A stretch of DNA of 64,000 bases from Gammaproteobacteria bacterium (GTDB lineage Bacteria > Pseudomonadota > Gammaproteobacteria > Pseudomonadales > Pseudohongiellaceae). A program made the position numbers and the translations under genes. A model generated the notes under the pieces. It searched no databases and was not told the DNA's origin. It was given only the letters and a program-made list of their open reading frames with translations. Positions 30,993 through 40,225 of the stretch are shown one piece after another. Numbering within the stretch: position 1 is the stretch's first letter; the number at the start of each line of letters is the position of its first letter. Where the stretch lies: positions 62,001 through 126,000 of the forward strand of contig VYCF01000072.1 of the NCBI GenBank assembly GCA_009844085.1. The letters run 5' to 3'.

Positions 30993-31058
30993 CATCCGGC
31001 TCAAGCCCCGTGCTTTGTCTCGGGCTTAACGACCCGTGTTTAACAAAATGTGCCTTGC

Positions 31059-31916
31059 ATGAAACTGACCATAATCAGCGGACGTTCGGGTTCCGGCAAG
31101 AGTACGGTGCTGCGCTATCTTGAGGACCACGGCTATCACTGCGTCGACAATCTCGCCGCCAGTCTGCTGCCGGCCCTGACCGAGCGCATCACTACCGAGT
31201 CAGACGGTATAGTCAACGTTGCCGTCAGCATCGACGCACGCAACCTGTCGGTGGACCTGTCGCTCGTTCCCGGCATCGTCGAACAGCTCAAACGCCAGGA
31301 TATACAGGTCGACGTCGTATTCCTCGACGCCGGCAGCGAGACCCTGCTCAAGCGTTTCAGCGAAAGCCGCCGCAAGCATCCGCTTTCGACCGACCAGGTC
31401 GGATTGCGCGAGGCCATCGACAAGGAATCGGAACTGCTCGAACCCATCGCCCTGCTTGCCAGCCTGAGCATCGATACGAGCAGCATGTCCCTGCAGCAAC
31501 TGCAGGACGCGATCAGCCAGCGCATTATCGAGAAATCGGAAACCGGGCTTGCCCTGCAGTTCCAGTCCTTCGGCTTCAAGAACGGCATACCGGCGGACGC
31601 CGACATCGTCTACGATGTGCGCTGCCTGCCGAATCCGTATTGGGAAACGCGGCTGCGGGCGCAAAGCGGACTCGACGATCCGGTGCGTTCGTTCCTGGAG
31701 TCATTCGATATCGTGCAAGAGATGTTTACCGATATTTGCGGGTTCCTTGAAACCTGGCTGCCGCGGTTCGAGGAGAACAGCCGCAGCTATATCACCGTGG
31801 CGGTCGGCTGTACCGGCGGCCGGCATCGCTCGGTCTTTTTCTGCGAGAAACTCGCGCGTCATTTCGAAGGCAGGATCGCCAACGTCCAGGTCCGTCATCG
31901 GGAATTGCGGACCTGA
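31059..31916 (+). CDS. rapZ: RNase adapter protein RapZ
   Basis: A P-loop protein of 285 residues. In E. coli RapZ guides RNase E to the small RNA GlmZ and so tunes glucosamine 6-phosphate synthesis. Walker A is GRSGSGKST at the N-terminus, and the C-terminal domain has CTGGRHRSVFFCEKLA and ends HRELRT, close to the family ending. The ATG at 31059 is used; a GTG nine bases upstream is possible. It lies between ptsN and npr as in E. coli. The link to cell-wall precursor supply fits the MurA and LPS genes nearby. Confidence 0.94.
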   Translation: MKLTIISGRSGSGKSTVLRYLEDHGYHCVDNLAASLLPALTERITTESDGIVNVAVSIDARNLSVDLSLVPGIVEQLKRQDIQVDVVFLDAGSETLLKRFSESRRKHPLSTDQVGLREAIDKESELLEPIALLASLSIDTSSMSLQQLQDAISQRIIEKSETGLALQFQSFGFKNGIPADADIVYDVRCLPNPYWETRLRAQSGLDDPVRSFLESFDIVQEMFTDICGFLETWLPRFEENSRSYITVAVGCTGGRHRSVFFCEKLARHFEGRIANVQVRHRELRT

Positions 31917-31918
31917 CC

Positions 31919-32185
31919 ATGCGCAGTGCGGAAACTCTCATCGTCAACAAGGCCGGACTGCACGCCAGGGCGGCTTCGAAACTGGTAGAACTTACCTCGC
32001 GTTTCGCCAGCGACATTCGCATCGGCCATGAGAAAATGGTCGACGGCAAAAGCATCCTGGCGTTGATGATGCTTGCCGCGGTGAAAGGCACCACCTTGCG
32101 CATCGAAGTGGACGGGCCCGACGAGCACGAGGCCCTGCCCTCTATCGTCGGCCTGATCGAGGACGGATTCGGCGAAGATCCCTGA
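31919..32185 (+). CDS. npr: Phosphocarrier protein NPr (HPr family)
   Basis: A phosphocarrier of 88 residues for the nitrogen PTS (also called PtsO). It passes phosphate from PtsP to PtsN through His15 in the motif AGLHARAA. The second HPr block is MVDGKSILALMMLAA. It starts two bases after the rapZ stop, so translation is coupled. PtsP is not in the window. Confidence 0.94.
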   Translation: MRSAETLIVNKAGLHARAASKLVELTSRFASDIRIGHEKMVDGKSILALMMLAAVKGTTLRIEVDGPDEHEALPSIVGLIEDGFGEDP

Positions 32186-32226
32186 GCCCGGCCCCGAGCC
32201 CGAAAGAGGATCAACGAGTAGAGCGA

Positions 32227-33576
32227 ATGTCCGAGACCGAGTACAAGAGCGACTACGTCCAGCTGCTGAATCAGGCGCTGGAAAGCGGTTCGCTGTACCA
32301 GGTGCGGCAGATGATCAAGACGCTGCCCGCCGCCGGTATCGCGCATCTGCTCGAATCCTCGCCGCCCAAGGCTCGCAGCGTACTCTGGCAATTGCTCGAC
32401 AAGGGCGCCGAAGGCGAGGTCATCCAGTACCTCAACGAAGACCTGCAAGGCGTGTTCCTGAGCGAATACGACGCCGCCGAGGTGGCCGAACTCGCGATCG
32501 GGCTCGAGCCCGATGACCTGGCCGACATTCTCCAGCAACTGCCCCAGCAGGTCGCCGCCGAAGTGCTGCAGGCGATGGACGAACAGGATCGCCAGCGCGT
32601 CGAGACGGTGCTGTCCCACGACGAGGACACCGCCGGCGGCCTGATGAATACCGACACCATCACCGTGCGCAAGGGCCATACGGTGGAACTCGTGTTGCGC
32701 TATCTCCGCCGGCACGACGAAATTCCCGAAATGACCGACAACATCCACGTGGTGAACCGCCAGGACATGTTTCTCGGCATCTTGCCGTTGCGCGAACTGC
32801 TCGTGTCCGATCCGGTCACCCTGGTCATGGACGTCATGCGCACCGATATCGAAGCGATCCCGGTTTCCATGCCCGCGGAACAGGTGGCGCAGTTATTCGA
32901 ACAGAACGACTGGGTCTCGGCGCCGGTGGTCGACGAGAACGGCAAGCTCGTCGGCCGCATCACCATCGACGACGTGGTCGACGTCATCCGCGACAGCACC
33001 GAACACTCGCTGATGAGCATGGCCGGCCTCGACGAAGAGGACGACACATTCGCCCCGGTGATGAAGACCGCCCGCCGCCGCGCAGTCTGGCTCGGCGTCA
33101 ATCTCGTCGCCGCGGCGCTTGCCGCGCTCGTGATCTACGCCTTCCAGGACGTGGTCGATCAACTCGTCTACCTGGCGGTGCTCATGCCCATCGTCGCCAA
33201 CATGGGCGGCGTCGCCGGCACCCAGACCCTCACCCTGGTGATCCGCAGCATCGCCCTCGGCCATATCAGTCCCTCCAACAGCGCCTGGCTCGTGATCCGC
33301 GAACTCAACGTGGCCATGCTCAATGGCCTGGTCTGGGCCGTGGGCATGGGGCTGATCGCGATGTTCTGGTACGGTGACCTGCTGCTCGCGCTGATCGCCG
33401 GCGCCGCCATGATGTTCAATATTGTCAGCGCCGCCCTCGCCGGCGCCTGGCTGCCCCTGTTCCTGCGCCGAGTCAACCTCGACCCGGCCCTCGCCGGCTC
33501 GGTAGTCCTGCACACCTTCACCGACTCCATCGGCTTCTTCGCCGTCCTCGTCCTCGCACAGGTTTTCTACCTGTAA
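32227..33576 (+). CDS. mgtE: Magnesium transporter MgtE
   Basis: A magnesium channel of 449 residues: N-terminal superhelical domain (about 20-125), two CBS domains (about 130-260) and five membrane helices (about 280-449) with the pore segment MGGVAGTQTLTLVIRSIALG. Cytosolic magnesium is sensed by the N-terminal and CBS domains in characterised members. It follows npr by 41 bases and is the last gene of this core block before the defence island. Confidence 0.93.
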   Translation: MSETEYKSDYVQLLNQALESGSLYQVRQMIKTLPAAGIAHLLESSPPKARSVLWQLLDKGAEGEVIQYLNEDLQGVFLSEYDAAEVAELAIGLEPDDLADILQQLPQQVAAEVLQAMDEQDRQRVETVLSHDEDTAGGLMNTDTITVRKGHTVELVLRYLRRHDEIPEMTDNIHVVNRQDMFLGILPLRELLVSDPVTLVMDVMRTDIEAIPVSMPAEQVAQLFEQNDWVSAPVVDENGKLVGRITIDDVVDVIRDSTEHSLMSMAGLDEEDDTFAPVMKTARRRAVWLGVNLVAAALAALVIYAFQDVVDQLVYLAVLMPIVANMGGVAGTQTLTLVIRSIALGHISPSNSAWLVIRELNVAMLNGLVWAVGMGLIAMFWYGDLLLALIAGAAMMFNIVSAALAGAWLPLFLRRVNLDPALAGSVVLHTFTDSIGFFAVLVLAQVFYL

Positions 33577-33599
33577 ATCCCGCACTTGCGTCGAACCAT

Positions 33600-33648
33600 T
33601 TCGGAATACATTCCGAATTAGATCGACTTATCCGGAATAGCTTCCGAA
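33600..33648. promoter_or_regulatory. Pair of tandem palindromes, operator-like
   Basis: Two 18-base sites at 33600-33617 and 33631-33648 agree at 15 of 18 positions. The first is a palindrome with eight-base arms (ttcggaat/attccgaa) around two bases; the second has arms cggaa/ttccg around tagc. They are 31 bases apart, about three helical turns, so a dimeric repressor pair would sit on one DNA face. They lie 24 bases after mgtE and about 200 bases before the small gene at 33854. The regulated gene is not clear. Confidence 0.5.
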
Positions 33649-33853
33649 TGAGTTTGCATAGGCGTCGGCATTCTGCATTCCTCTGGGGATCGCGCAAAGT
33701 CGGTCAATCGACGCTGCCAACCCTACACATTCCCGAATCGACCCTTGTAGTATGCGCCAAACCTGCCGCCCGAAGTGTCGATTCAGTCGATATCTTGCCT
33801 TGGGGGTCATTCATTGGAAAACTCCAGGCAGGCGACCTGGCGAGGAATCTCAG

Positions 33854-34048
33854 ATGACCGATGATTCAGGGCATTCAAGCCCCTCACCCCTCCATAGCAG
33901 TGCATCACTCCATCCAAAACTGGAAGTGTTGCGCGACCTGCTTGACCACGCGGAAGCGAGCGGTATCAGCGAGCGCTCATTCCCTGAAATTATGGAACTT
34001 GCGCGGCAAGAGGCGCAGCGTAAAGGAATTCCGCATGAGCGGAATTGA
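33854..34048 (+). CDS. Small hypothetical protein (64 aa)
   Basis: A short charged protein with a Ser/Pro/His-rich start and a helical C-terminal part (SFPEIMELARQEAQRKG). The ATG at 33854 is preceded by GAGGAATCTCAG, a fair ribosome site. I recognise no family; the size and helix could fit an orphan antitoxin, but nothing proves it. It stands alone in the 616 bases between mgtE and the HNH nuclease gene (33577-34192), where apart from the palindrome pair at 33600-33648 I see nothing else. Confidence 0.35.
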   Translation: MTDDSGHSSPSPLHSSASLHPKLEVLRDLLDHAEASGISERSFPEIMELARQEAQRKGIPHERN

Positions 34049-34192
34049 ACATACGAACGCTAAGTCTTACGACTTTCGTAAGTATTAGGTATGGAGCAGT
34101 GCTGCCATGGGTGGTTGAAGGAATCTGTTTTCCGTGTGCCAGTCGACGAATCGCCGCTCCGGGCGCCATTCTTTAGCAAGTGGTCTCCGAAC

Positions 34193-35017
34193 CTACTTTC
34201 CGCGATAGTCCCGCAGCCAATCCGCGACGTCGCTTCGACCTTGAAGTCTGCTTGAAACCAAGATGCGATAGTTGCCGAAGTCTCGCTCAAGTCCCCAAGC
34301 ACCTCTATCGAAAGCGAGGTGATGGAAGCTACATAAAGAAAGTCCGTTGTGAATTTCATCTGGCCCACCATAGGAGGGCCACATTATGTGGGCTGCTTCC
34401 AGCCCAAACGGAAAGTCATCGATACTTAGGTCAAATTCACATACCGCACAACGATGATGGTACGCGGCCAACACCTCTCCACGTAACCCAGGATCGCGTA
34501 CTCGTGACGGAGAATCCGCTACTGCCGAAGCGCCCCAAAGGATCGAAGACTCTCGCAATTTAACCGCACTGCGAATGTCATCGTGCAATGATGGGGAAAA
34601 GTGTTCCCAAAGAACCTGTTGCGCTGCTTGTTGCAAGAAATATTCATCGGCTAACAGTAACTCGTAATCAGCCTTTGGAAGACCACCTGCTATACGATTT
34701 TTCTTCAAGTAACTCACCTTAAAATCGTCTGAAGACGTTCGGGGAACAGAATCGAATTCCGGCACATCCCAAAGCGAGTCATTGATCAACCATCTGAACG
34801 GTTGATATGGACTCGGGGATATCTTGTTGCTACCAAACTCCATCATGATTTCTTTGAGAGGGCCTTCAAGTTCAGCATACGTCACTAACCTGGGCAATCG
34901 CTGCTGCACCCGCCCCAATGCATAAAGCAGTAACAGCGGCTTGTGTAATGCTGGACGACCGACAGACCTGCCCTGGCTGATTTCAGAAATCCTATATAGA
35001 AAGTCAAAACGGCTCAT
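34193..35017 (-). CDS. Phosphorothioate-binding HNH restriction endonuclease
   Basis: A protein of 274 residues with two parts. The N-terminal half has the pattern of the sulfur-binding domain of ScoMcrA/SprMcrA-type enzymes: RPALHKPLLLLYALGR at about 22-36 and PFRWLINDSLWDV. The C-terminal half is an HNH nuclease: CAVC, GLEAAHIMW, NGLSLCSFHHLAFD. Known relatives cut DNA carrying phosphorothioate bonds. It is the last gene of the phosphorothioation-like operon, starting 43 bases after the previous gene. An enzyme that cuts sulfur-modified DNA in a cluster that seems to make it would need some way to spare the host. The HNH call is firm, the sulfur-binding call fairly good. Confidence 0.78.
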   Translation of the reverse strand: MSRFDFLYRISEISQGRSVGRPALHKPLLLLYALGRVQQRLPRLVTYAELEGPLKEIMMEFGSNKISPSPYQPFRWLINDSLWDVPEFDSVPRTSSDDFKVSYLKKNRIAGGLPKADYELLLADEYFLQQAAQQVLWEHFSPSLHDDIRSAVKLRESSILWGASAVADSPSRVRDPGLRGEVLAAYHHRCAVCEFDLSIDDFPFGLEAAHIMWPSYGGPDEIHNGLSLCSFHHLAFDRGAWGLERDFGNYRILVSSRLQGRSDVADWLRDYRGK

Positions 35018-35060
35018 AGGTGCTGCTTGTGATTAGCCCTAAAGTTTGAGAAAACGTTGT

Positions 35061-35558
35061 TCATGTTTCTACGTGTACTGTTGAACGAATCTCGTCCTGC
35101 ATCTTCGATGCGAGTTCCAAGACCCGATCAAGTGGGGTAGTACGTAAATCAGGCTTCGCGAGCTCTTTCAGAACTAAAGGGCATCCAGCGCCAGCTAAGC
35201 GATTTGCGAGTTCGATGATTCGTCCAGGTTCGTCAATATTTGGGTCTTCATGGCCAAGCCTGGCTACCGTAACTACCGCCAACAGCGATCCAATATCATT
35301 GTTTAGAATACCTTGATTTGTATAGATGAAGGTTTTCCCCCACTTGCTGACGGTGCCATCTGAGAGCTCCAAGCCGTACGCCAGTGCAATAGCGATGCAA
35401 AATGTCCAAAAGTCTACCTGCCTACGAAACGGTCGATGTTCAACGTCTTCCCGTTCTCCGGAATGCATCGCTACATAGCGATTAATCTCGTCATCACATT
35501 CTCTAGGTAGTACTAGTCCGATACTTCTGGACTTCAAGATGTCTGCGAAATCTCTCAC
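35061..35558 (-). CDS. Hypothetical protein of phosphorothioation-like operon (165 aa)
   Basis: A soluble protein of 165 residues following the DndD-like ATPase by 13 bases, with GGAGAAATATGAC before its GTG start. The middle (RRQVDFWTFCIAIALAYGLEL) recalls the short core of small Dnd-associated proteins, but the match is only a pattern seen by eye. Position after a DndD homologue would suit a DndE-like role (DNA binding or nicking); this is a guess. No catalytic residues can be named. Confidence 0.55.
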   Translation of the reverse strand: MRDFADILKSRSIGLVLPRECDDEINRYVAMHSGEREDVEHRPFRRQVDFWTFCIAIALAYGLELSDGTVSKWGKTFIYTNQGILNNDIGSLLAVVTVARLGHEDPNIDEPGRIIELANRLAGAGCPLVLKELAKPDLRTTPLDRVLELASKMQDEIRSTVHVET

Positions 35559-35571
35559 GTCATATTTCTCC

Positions 35572-37797
35572 TTATTCTATGCGGTCCCAACCAGGTCTTC
35601 CTTCTTGTCCCAAGCGTTCACAAATATTACAAAATTGGCGCGGTCCACACGAACAGATCAACGATACTTGTCTTGGATCTGTTAGATTTATGACATCTCC
35701 GCCCTGCTCAGTGTGCTGCCATTGGCCGGTCAATGTGTAGGTTGCCCCGGCGTATTGCTCTACTAAATCCGCTTCACTTTGAGATTCTAGGTCCGACCCA
35801 GTCAACAAAAGGATAGGCTGGCTTGCTGATTCAGCAGTGATGCGTAGCGTGTTAGTTCTCACCGAACCTGACATGAAATTTAACAGTGAATCTGCGACTA
35901 ATGGAGCTAAAGTTCGACTTTCCTCGCAAAGCCCAAGAACAAAGGATAGTGCAAGAATTCTCCTAGATGCGCCATTTATCTCTGTGGGCGGCATGGGCCT
36001 GCCTCGATTGTTTTGCGCAAAGATCTCGTATTCTCCCGGAGTATCTTCTAGCTGCTTCAGGCCTACTTCTGCAATCATTCGCAATGTTGCCTCATGCCCC
36101 CCGTTACCATCGTCAACTACATTAGCAGCCATTCGATCAAACAGGATTCCCATCTTCGAACTAAGCTCGTTCACCTGATCATCACGAATTCGACCGTATG
36201 CCTGATCAAGAACGCCAGCCAATGAGTTTGTTACTTCTTGAAATCTCAACGATTCCTGAGCTTCTCTCCGACCTCTTTGTCCGGCACGGATGTTCGCTTC
36301 AAGTTTGTTCTTGGATTTTTCGCTCTCCTCAAGAGCTAATCTAATGCTCTGTATATCCCGCTTGGATCCATCCAGACTTTTTTCAAGCATATCGATTTCA
36401 TTCCTTGTGCGATCTACATCCTCGTTGTCAATTTTTGAAAGTTGGGAATCTATATCTCGTTTTTCCTGCTTTCCGTTTGAAATTTCAACATCGAGACGTG
36501 CAAGATCGCTTTCAAGCACCATCCGCCGTTCGCTCCAGTTATTTTGTTCCTTGTATTGATTCAATAAATTGGCGGCATCGAGAACTTCTGCCAGATAGTT
36601 TGCTTTCTCCTTCTTCTTGCTAGATTGATCTATCATGTGTTGGACATGCTCTCGACCTACTCCAGGAAAAGAAATATCTTGCCCACAAACACACGTTCCC
36701 TTCTCAAGCAGACTTTGGACAAATACAAGATGCCTAACCGGGATCGATCCATCGTCGTATAACGGTTGTAGCAATTCTCGAGCCTTTGTGATCTCCCGGG
36801 AGACTAGAATTGCCATAAGATCGATAGCCGTATGTTCGCCTGACAGTTCTACCAATGTCTTTCTGCGTTTCGAGTTGGCCTCCTTAAGCTGTATCTCGTT
36901 ATTTTTTAGCCGTAGCTTAAGTTGATCAAGGGCTCCGATATTACCAATTAGAGTTTCGAGGCGCCCACGTGCAGTGTTTAACCTATCTTCGATATCAGCT
37001 TTCCTATGTTGTTTGTCTTGAAGTTCTTCTTCGTTCTTAGAAATGCTCGAAATTAGATTATCAAGATCAGTCTGCATCTTTTGTAGTTCTTGGTCACCAG
37101 CTGCTTTGGTTGCCGCCCGCCCATACTCCACTGCAATCGATTTCAGGCGGTGTTTAGTTCTTTCAAACACATCGAGTCCCAATAGTGCGCCGACTGCGTG
37201 CGAGGTTTTGGCAATGACTTCTCGACGCTCAATGACCTTGTTCTCACTACCTCCAACGTAGTCCGCAGCTTCGTCAGCATCCATAACAAAGAAGTCCCGT
37301 AACTTCAATGGTAGGAGTTCTTCAATCACTGAATCCACTCCAACGTCAAACGGCTGCCAGGAACCGTCAGAAAGTTGCTTTAGCAGATGTGCTTCTTCGT
37401 CGATCCGTCGAAAATCAGGTTCTCCAACCCTAGTTACCCGCTTTGCCACTGTCTTTACTGTACGGTTCAACTCGTAGGCCGTGCTAGATTCGTTTCCTTC
37501 AACATGGTTGCGAGTAGATCCATCTGTTTCAAAGAGGATAGTCACGCTTGTTTTGATGCCACCCTCATCTTGGTCAGGCCGCCATGTGGCAGGATGCAAA
37601 GAGAAATTGCTAGTAGTGCCGGGGAGCCCTTTTTCACCGTACATTCCCCAACGGATTGCACGTAGCAAAGTTGTCTTTCCTGACCCGTTTTCCGCGCGGA
37701 TCACTGTTAACTTTTTATCTGGATTTGTGGATGGTTCGATCTCGACATTGTCGAAACACGCGAAATTATTAATTCTGATTTGCTTAATTAGCAACAC
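35572..37797 (-). CDS. DndD-like SMC/Rad50-type ATPase
   Basis: An ATPase of 741 residues. Walker A is ENGSGKTT (about 36-43), coiled coils cover roughly 215-320 and 390-515, and a zinc-hook-like CVCG sits between them at 369-372. The C-terminal half has the SMC pattern GASRRILALSFVLGLCE and LVADSLLNF. This architecture matches DndD of DNA phosphorothioation systems and related Rad50-like proteins. Unusually, the last 30 residues are Cys-rich (CSCGPRQFCNICERLG), which suggests an extra metal site. Its GTG follows the stop of the 73-residue gene with no gap. The region is more AT-rich than the core genome. Confidence 0.78.
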   Translation of the reverse strand: MLLIKQIRINNFACFDNVEIEPSTNPDKKLTVIRAENGSGKTTLLRAIRWGMYGEKGLPGTTSNFSLHPATWRPDQDEGGIKTSVTILFETDGSTRNHVEGNESSTAYELNRTVKTVAKRVTRVGEPDFRRIDEEAHLLKQLSDGSWQPFDVGVDSVIEELLPLKLRDFFVMDADEAADYVGGSENKVIERREVIAKTSHAVGALLGLDVFERTKHRLKSIAVEYGRAATKAAGDQELQKMQTDLDNLISSISKNEEELQDKQHRKADIEDRLNTARGRLETLIGNIGALDQLKLRLKNNEIQLKEANSKRRKTLVELSGEHTAIDLMAILVSREITKARELLQPLYDDGSIPVRHLVFVQSLLEKGTCVCGQDISFPGVGREHVQHMIDQSSKKKEKANYLAEVLDAANLLNQYKEQNNWSERRMVLESDLARLDVEISNGKQEKRDIDSQLSKIDNEDVDRTRNEIDMLEKSLDGSKRDIQSIRLALEESEKSKNKLEANIRAGQRGRREAQESLRFQEVTNSLAGVLDQAYGRIRDDQVNELSSKMGILFDRMAANVVDDGNGGHEATLRMIAEVGLKQLEDTPGEYEIFAQNNRGRPMPPTEINGASRRILALSFVLGLCEESRTLAPLVADSLLNFMSGSVRTNTLRITAESASQPILLLTGSDLESQSEADLVEQYAGATYTLTGQWQHTEQGGDVINLTDPRQVSLICSCGPRQFCNICERLGQEGRPGWDRIE

Positions 37798-38019
37798 TTA
37801 ATTACCCTCACCCGAATTATCCATTGTAGTAGCATTCTTAATCATTCCCTTGATTTTCTGATTAATTCCATGGATCGCCTTTATTCGATTTTGATCCTCA
37901 AGATCGACAATTTCCATAATCAGTTTAACTGCCGCCTCAGAATCCAGCTTGCGGTCTTCTGGCATCTGATCTGCTCCTTGCCTAATCTCGACAAGGATTC
38001 GCTCAAAATTGCTTACCAT
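37798..38019 (-). CDS. Small hypothetical protein (73 aa) coupled to DndD-like gene
   Basis: A short, mostly helical, charged protein (VSNFERILVEIRQGADQMPE at its start). Its ATG overlaps the helicase stop by seven bases and its stop directly precedes the DndD-like GTG, so it is embedded in the operon and translated with its neighbours. Size is near that of DndE (about 110 residues) but I see no clear likeness. It may be a structural partner of the ATPase; that is inference from place alone. Confidence 0.55.
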   Translation of the reverse strand: MVSNFERILVEIRQGADQMPEDRKLDSEAAVKLIMEIVDLEDQNRIKAIHGINQKIKGMIKNATTMDNSGEGN

Positions 38020-40223
38020 GGTTTCCCCCTCGGTATCGCACTAGCGATGACGAATTCGCCTGCTTTGTTCATGATTCCCGATTCGCTGCTCGCTTTAGGC
38101 CAATAGGCATTAGAAATTCTCTCTAAGTCAGCATGCAGACCGTCTGCGCCAGCAACATTTCGTGCGTGTCCGCCGAACGCATAGGCTCGATTTAATTCGG
38201 TTCCGATGATTTTTCTTAGCCCTTGTGACCCTTGGCTCTGCGTGAGGCGCGCTGGTGGCAGGGCAAGAAAGTCGTGCACAATTGCCCATGGTTTCCCCGG
38301 ATGCAAACGAAGAACCCGACCCCTCCGCTGTACCCATTCACGTTCAACAGTCGAAGAGGCAACAATAAAAGCCTCCCGAATGCTCGGAATATCGACACCT
38401 TCGTCAAGAACTTTTTTCGCAAGTAGTACCTGTCCGGCACCCTTTGCAAAGGAATCAAGAATACGCTTTAGCTTTCTTGGCTCTCTAGTTGTTTCTTGGG
38501 TGACTGGCGCCCACTTTACGTTTAACGAAGTCAATAGCTCGCCGATCTGCTCAAACTGCTTGGGATTTTTAGCAGATGCGTAAATTAGAGCATGACTTAA
38601 GTTTCCAGGGCCTCGACGGACTAGTACTTCCCGTAGCAGTTCGATCTTGCTCTGCGCTGTCTCAATAATTCGACGTCGCGCGATCAATAGCCCTTGAAGG
38701 CGAGATTCGTTCTCGCTCTCCCCAGATCCCATCGCCACACCGATCAGTCTGGTCAGCCGTTCGAATTCTTCAAGCTCTTCGCCATTCAAAGTGCTTGCAT
38801 GCACATAGTAATTGTATGGAACCAAACAAAAACCGATCGCACGTTCAAGACCAAACTCGTATACCTCGGGACCGAAGAAATCGAAGATTTCTTCGGTCCC
38901 GTCTGGGTCGTACTGTCGTTCTGGGGTCGCCGAGAGTGCAAGTCGCTTCTGGATGAAATCAGGCTTGTTTGCTATGAAAGATTCAGCGCCTAGCGTGTGG
39001 GCTTCATCAGCAATCAACATTGTTGCGACTCCGTCTCTGTGTGCGTTGAGTTTGCTGGCAACGGTTGTTTGAAACCTTTTGGTGCAAAGAAGGTTATTTG
39101 TAACGATCACAACATGCGTGCCGCCGCCCTGAAGCCCACGAAAAAGATGGGTAAGTGCCTGATCCGTGTTTGATTCCAAGCTTGGCGCCACCGGTGTTAC
39201 GCCGAATTTCTTCACTTCCTCGCGCCACTGCAAAACAAGTGGAGTCGATGGGGCTGAAATGACGATCAGGAACGATTTGCATTGTAAGCGATCTTGGCTT
39301 CGTGTCGCGCAGATGAGTGCAGTAAGGGTTTTTCCTGCACCAGTTGCCATCGCAATTACTCCGGTCTCTGGAGTGGCCGCTTTCTCCCAAGCCTCAACTG
39401 CTTCACCTTGATGAGCATACTGACCTTGCTTCCATTGGAGATGGTGTGGAATTTGAAGCTGGCTGATCGAATTTAGCCGGGGCTCCCGAATCCCTCGACT
39501 GCGGTTCACAATGACTTCGTATTGTAGAGGTTTGGGTGGTTGATCTGGAGCCGTCGCTATGATGTTTCGTTTGAGCGCCTCGGGCAGGTCGACGACCTCA
39601 GCAATTCCTAAACTTTTTCCTTGCGACCAGGCGTTGAGCACTTCGATGCCCTTGTTAACACGCTCCTGGCTAGAGGGAAGCCAAGAGACATCGACATCGA
39701 TGTGTTCCACGCCCTCGGCTATTCCACGGCCCGTGGCGTTGCCCGAACCTCGTGCAAGGACCTGATTTTCGCCGTCATCAAAAAGCCAAATCTTCGGGTG
39801 ATAGTTCGATTCGGGTGTTGGCACAGCGATGCGAAGTCGTAGCTTATCGTTCGCGATCATCCACGATAAACAGTCTAGTGCATGACGTGCGAGCGCAGGT
39901 GCCTCCGCACGCCCCTTGCCGAACAAGTCACCAATCAGTTGCATGGCTTCCTCGGCCGACATACGAACGCCTCGCTCAATGGCGGCTCGTTCGTTTGGAA
40001 ACAGTGCCGGCGCAACTGTGAAATCGATCAGACCAGCCTGTTCACGATTGAGAAACTCGGCTAATCCCGGGGCAAGGCGCTCGATCCAGCCAGCTGTGAA
40101 CCAGCCGAATGCGCCTCTAACCGAGGTCGCTGCACGAAATCCTGGTATCAACGTGTTGTCAGCGACAGGCTCTTCCGGGAGCTTGAAAAATCCTGGCTTC
40201 AGCGTTGGTTCGCGTCTGAGCAT
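38013..40223 (-). CDS. PLD-domain superfamily 2 helicase
   Basis: A protein of 736 residues. Near 142-162 lies one phospholipase D motif, H142-x-K144-x4-D149, followed by GSGN. The helicase part follows: Walker A MATGAGKT, DEAH in LIADEAHTLG, LALSATPER and, near the end, VQRRGRVLR. PLD-helicase proteins are found in several defence systems, where the PLD part may bind or cut DNA. It starts two bases after the sigma-like gene and overlaps the next small gene by seven, so it is part of the operon. Whether the single HKD motif is catalytic (it needs a dimer) is open. Confidence 0.8.
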   Translation of the reverse strand: MLRREPTLKPGFFKLPEEPVADNTLIPGFRAATSVRGAFGWFTAGWIERLAPGLAEFLNREQAGLIDFTVAPALFPNERAAIERGVRMSAEEAMQLIGDLFGKGRAEAPALARHALDCLSWMIANDKLRLRIAVPTPESNYHPKIWLFDDGENQVLARGSGNATGRGIAEGVEHIDVDVSWLPSSQERVNKGIEVLNAWSQGKSLGIAEVVDLPEALKRNIIATAPDQPPKPLQYEVIVNRSRGIREPRLNSISQLQIPHHLQWKQGQYAHQGEAVEAWEKAATPETGVIAMATGAGKTLTALICATRSQDRLQCKSFLIVISAPSTPLVLQWREEVKKFGVTPVAPSLESNTDQALTHLFRGLQGGGTHVVIVTNNLLCTKRFQTTVASKLNAHRDGVATMLIADEAHTLGAESFIANKPDFIQKRLALSATPERQYDPDGTEEIFDFFGPEVYEFGLERAIGFCLVPYNYYVHASTLNGEELEEFERLTRLIGVAMGSGESENESRLQGLLIARRRIIETAQSKIELLREVLVRRGPGNLSHALIYASAKNPKQFEQIGELLTSLNVKWAPVTQETTREPRKLKRILDSFAKGAGQVLLAKKVLDEGVDIPSIREAFIVASSTVEREWVQRRGRVLRLHPGKPWAIVHDFLALPPARLTQSQGSQGLRKIIGTELNRAYAFGGHARNVAGADGLHADLERISNAYWPKASSESGIMNKAGEFVIASAIPRGKPW

Positions 40224-40225
40224 GA

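Noticed and set aside
31003..31027. Six-base stem-loop between ptsN and rapZ
   Set aside because: Short stem with a large loop and no T-run; could arise by chance.
33628..33810. Minus-strand 60-codon frame after mgtE
   Set aside because: No ribosome site, no family resemblance, overlaps the palindrome pair.
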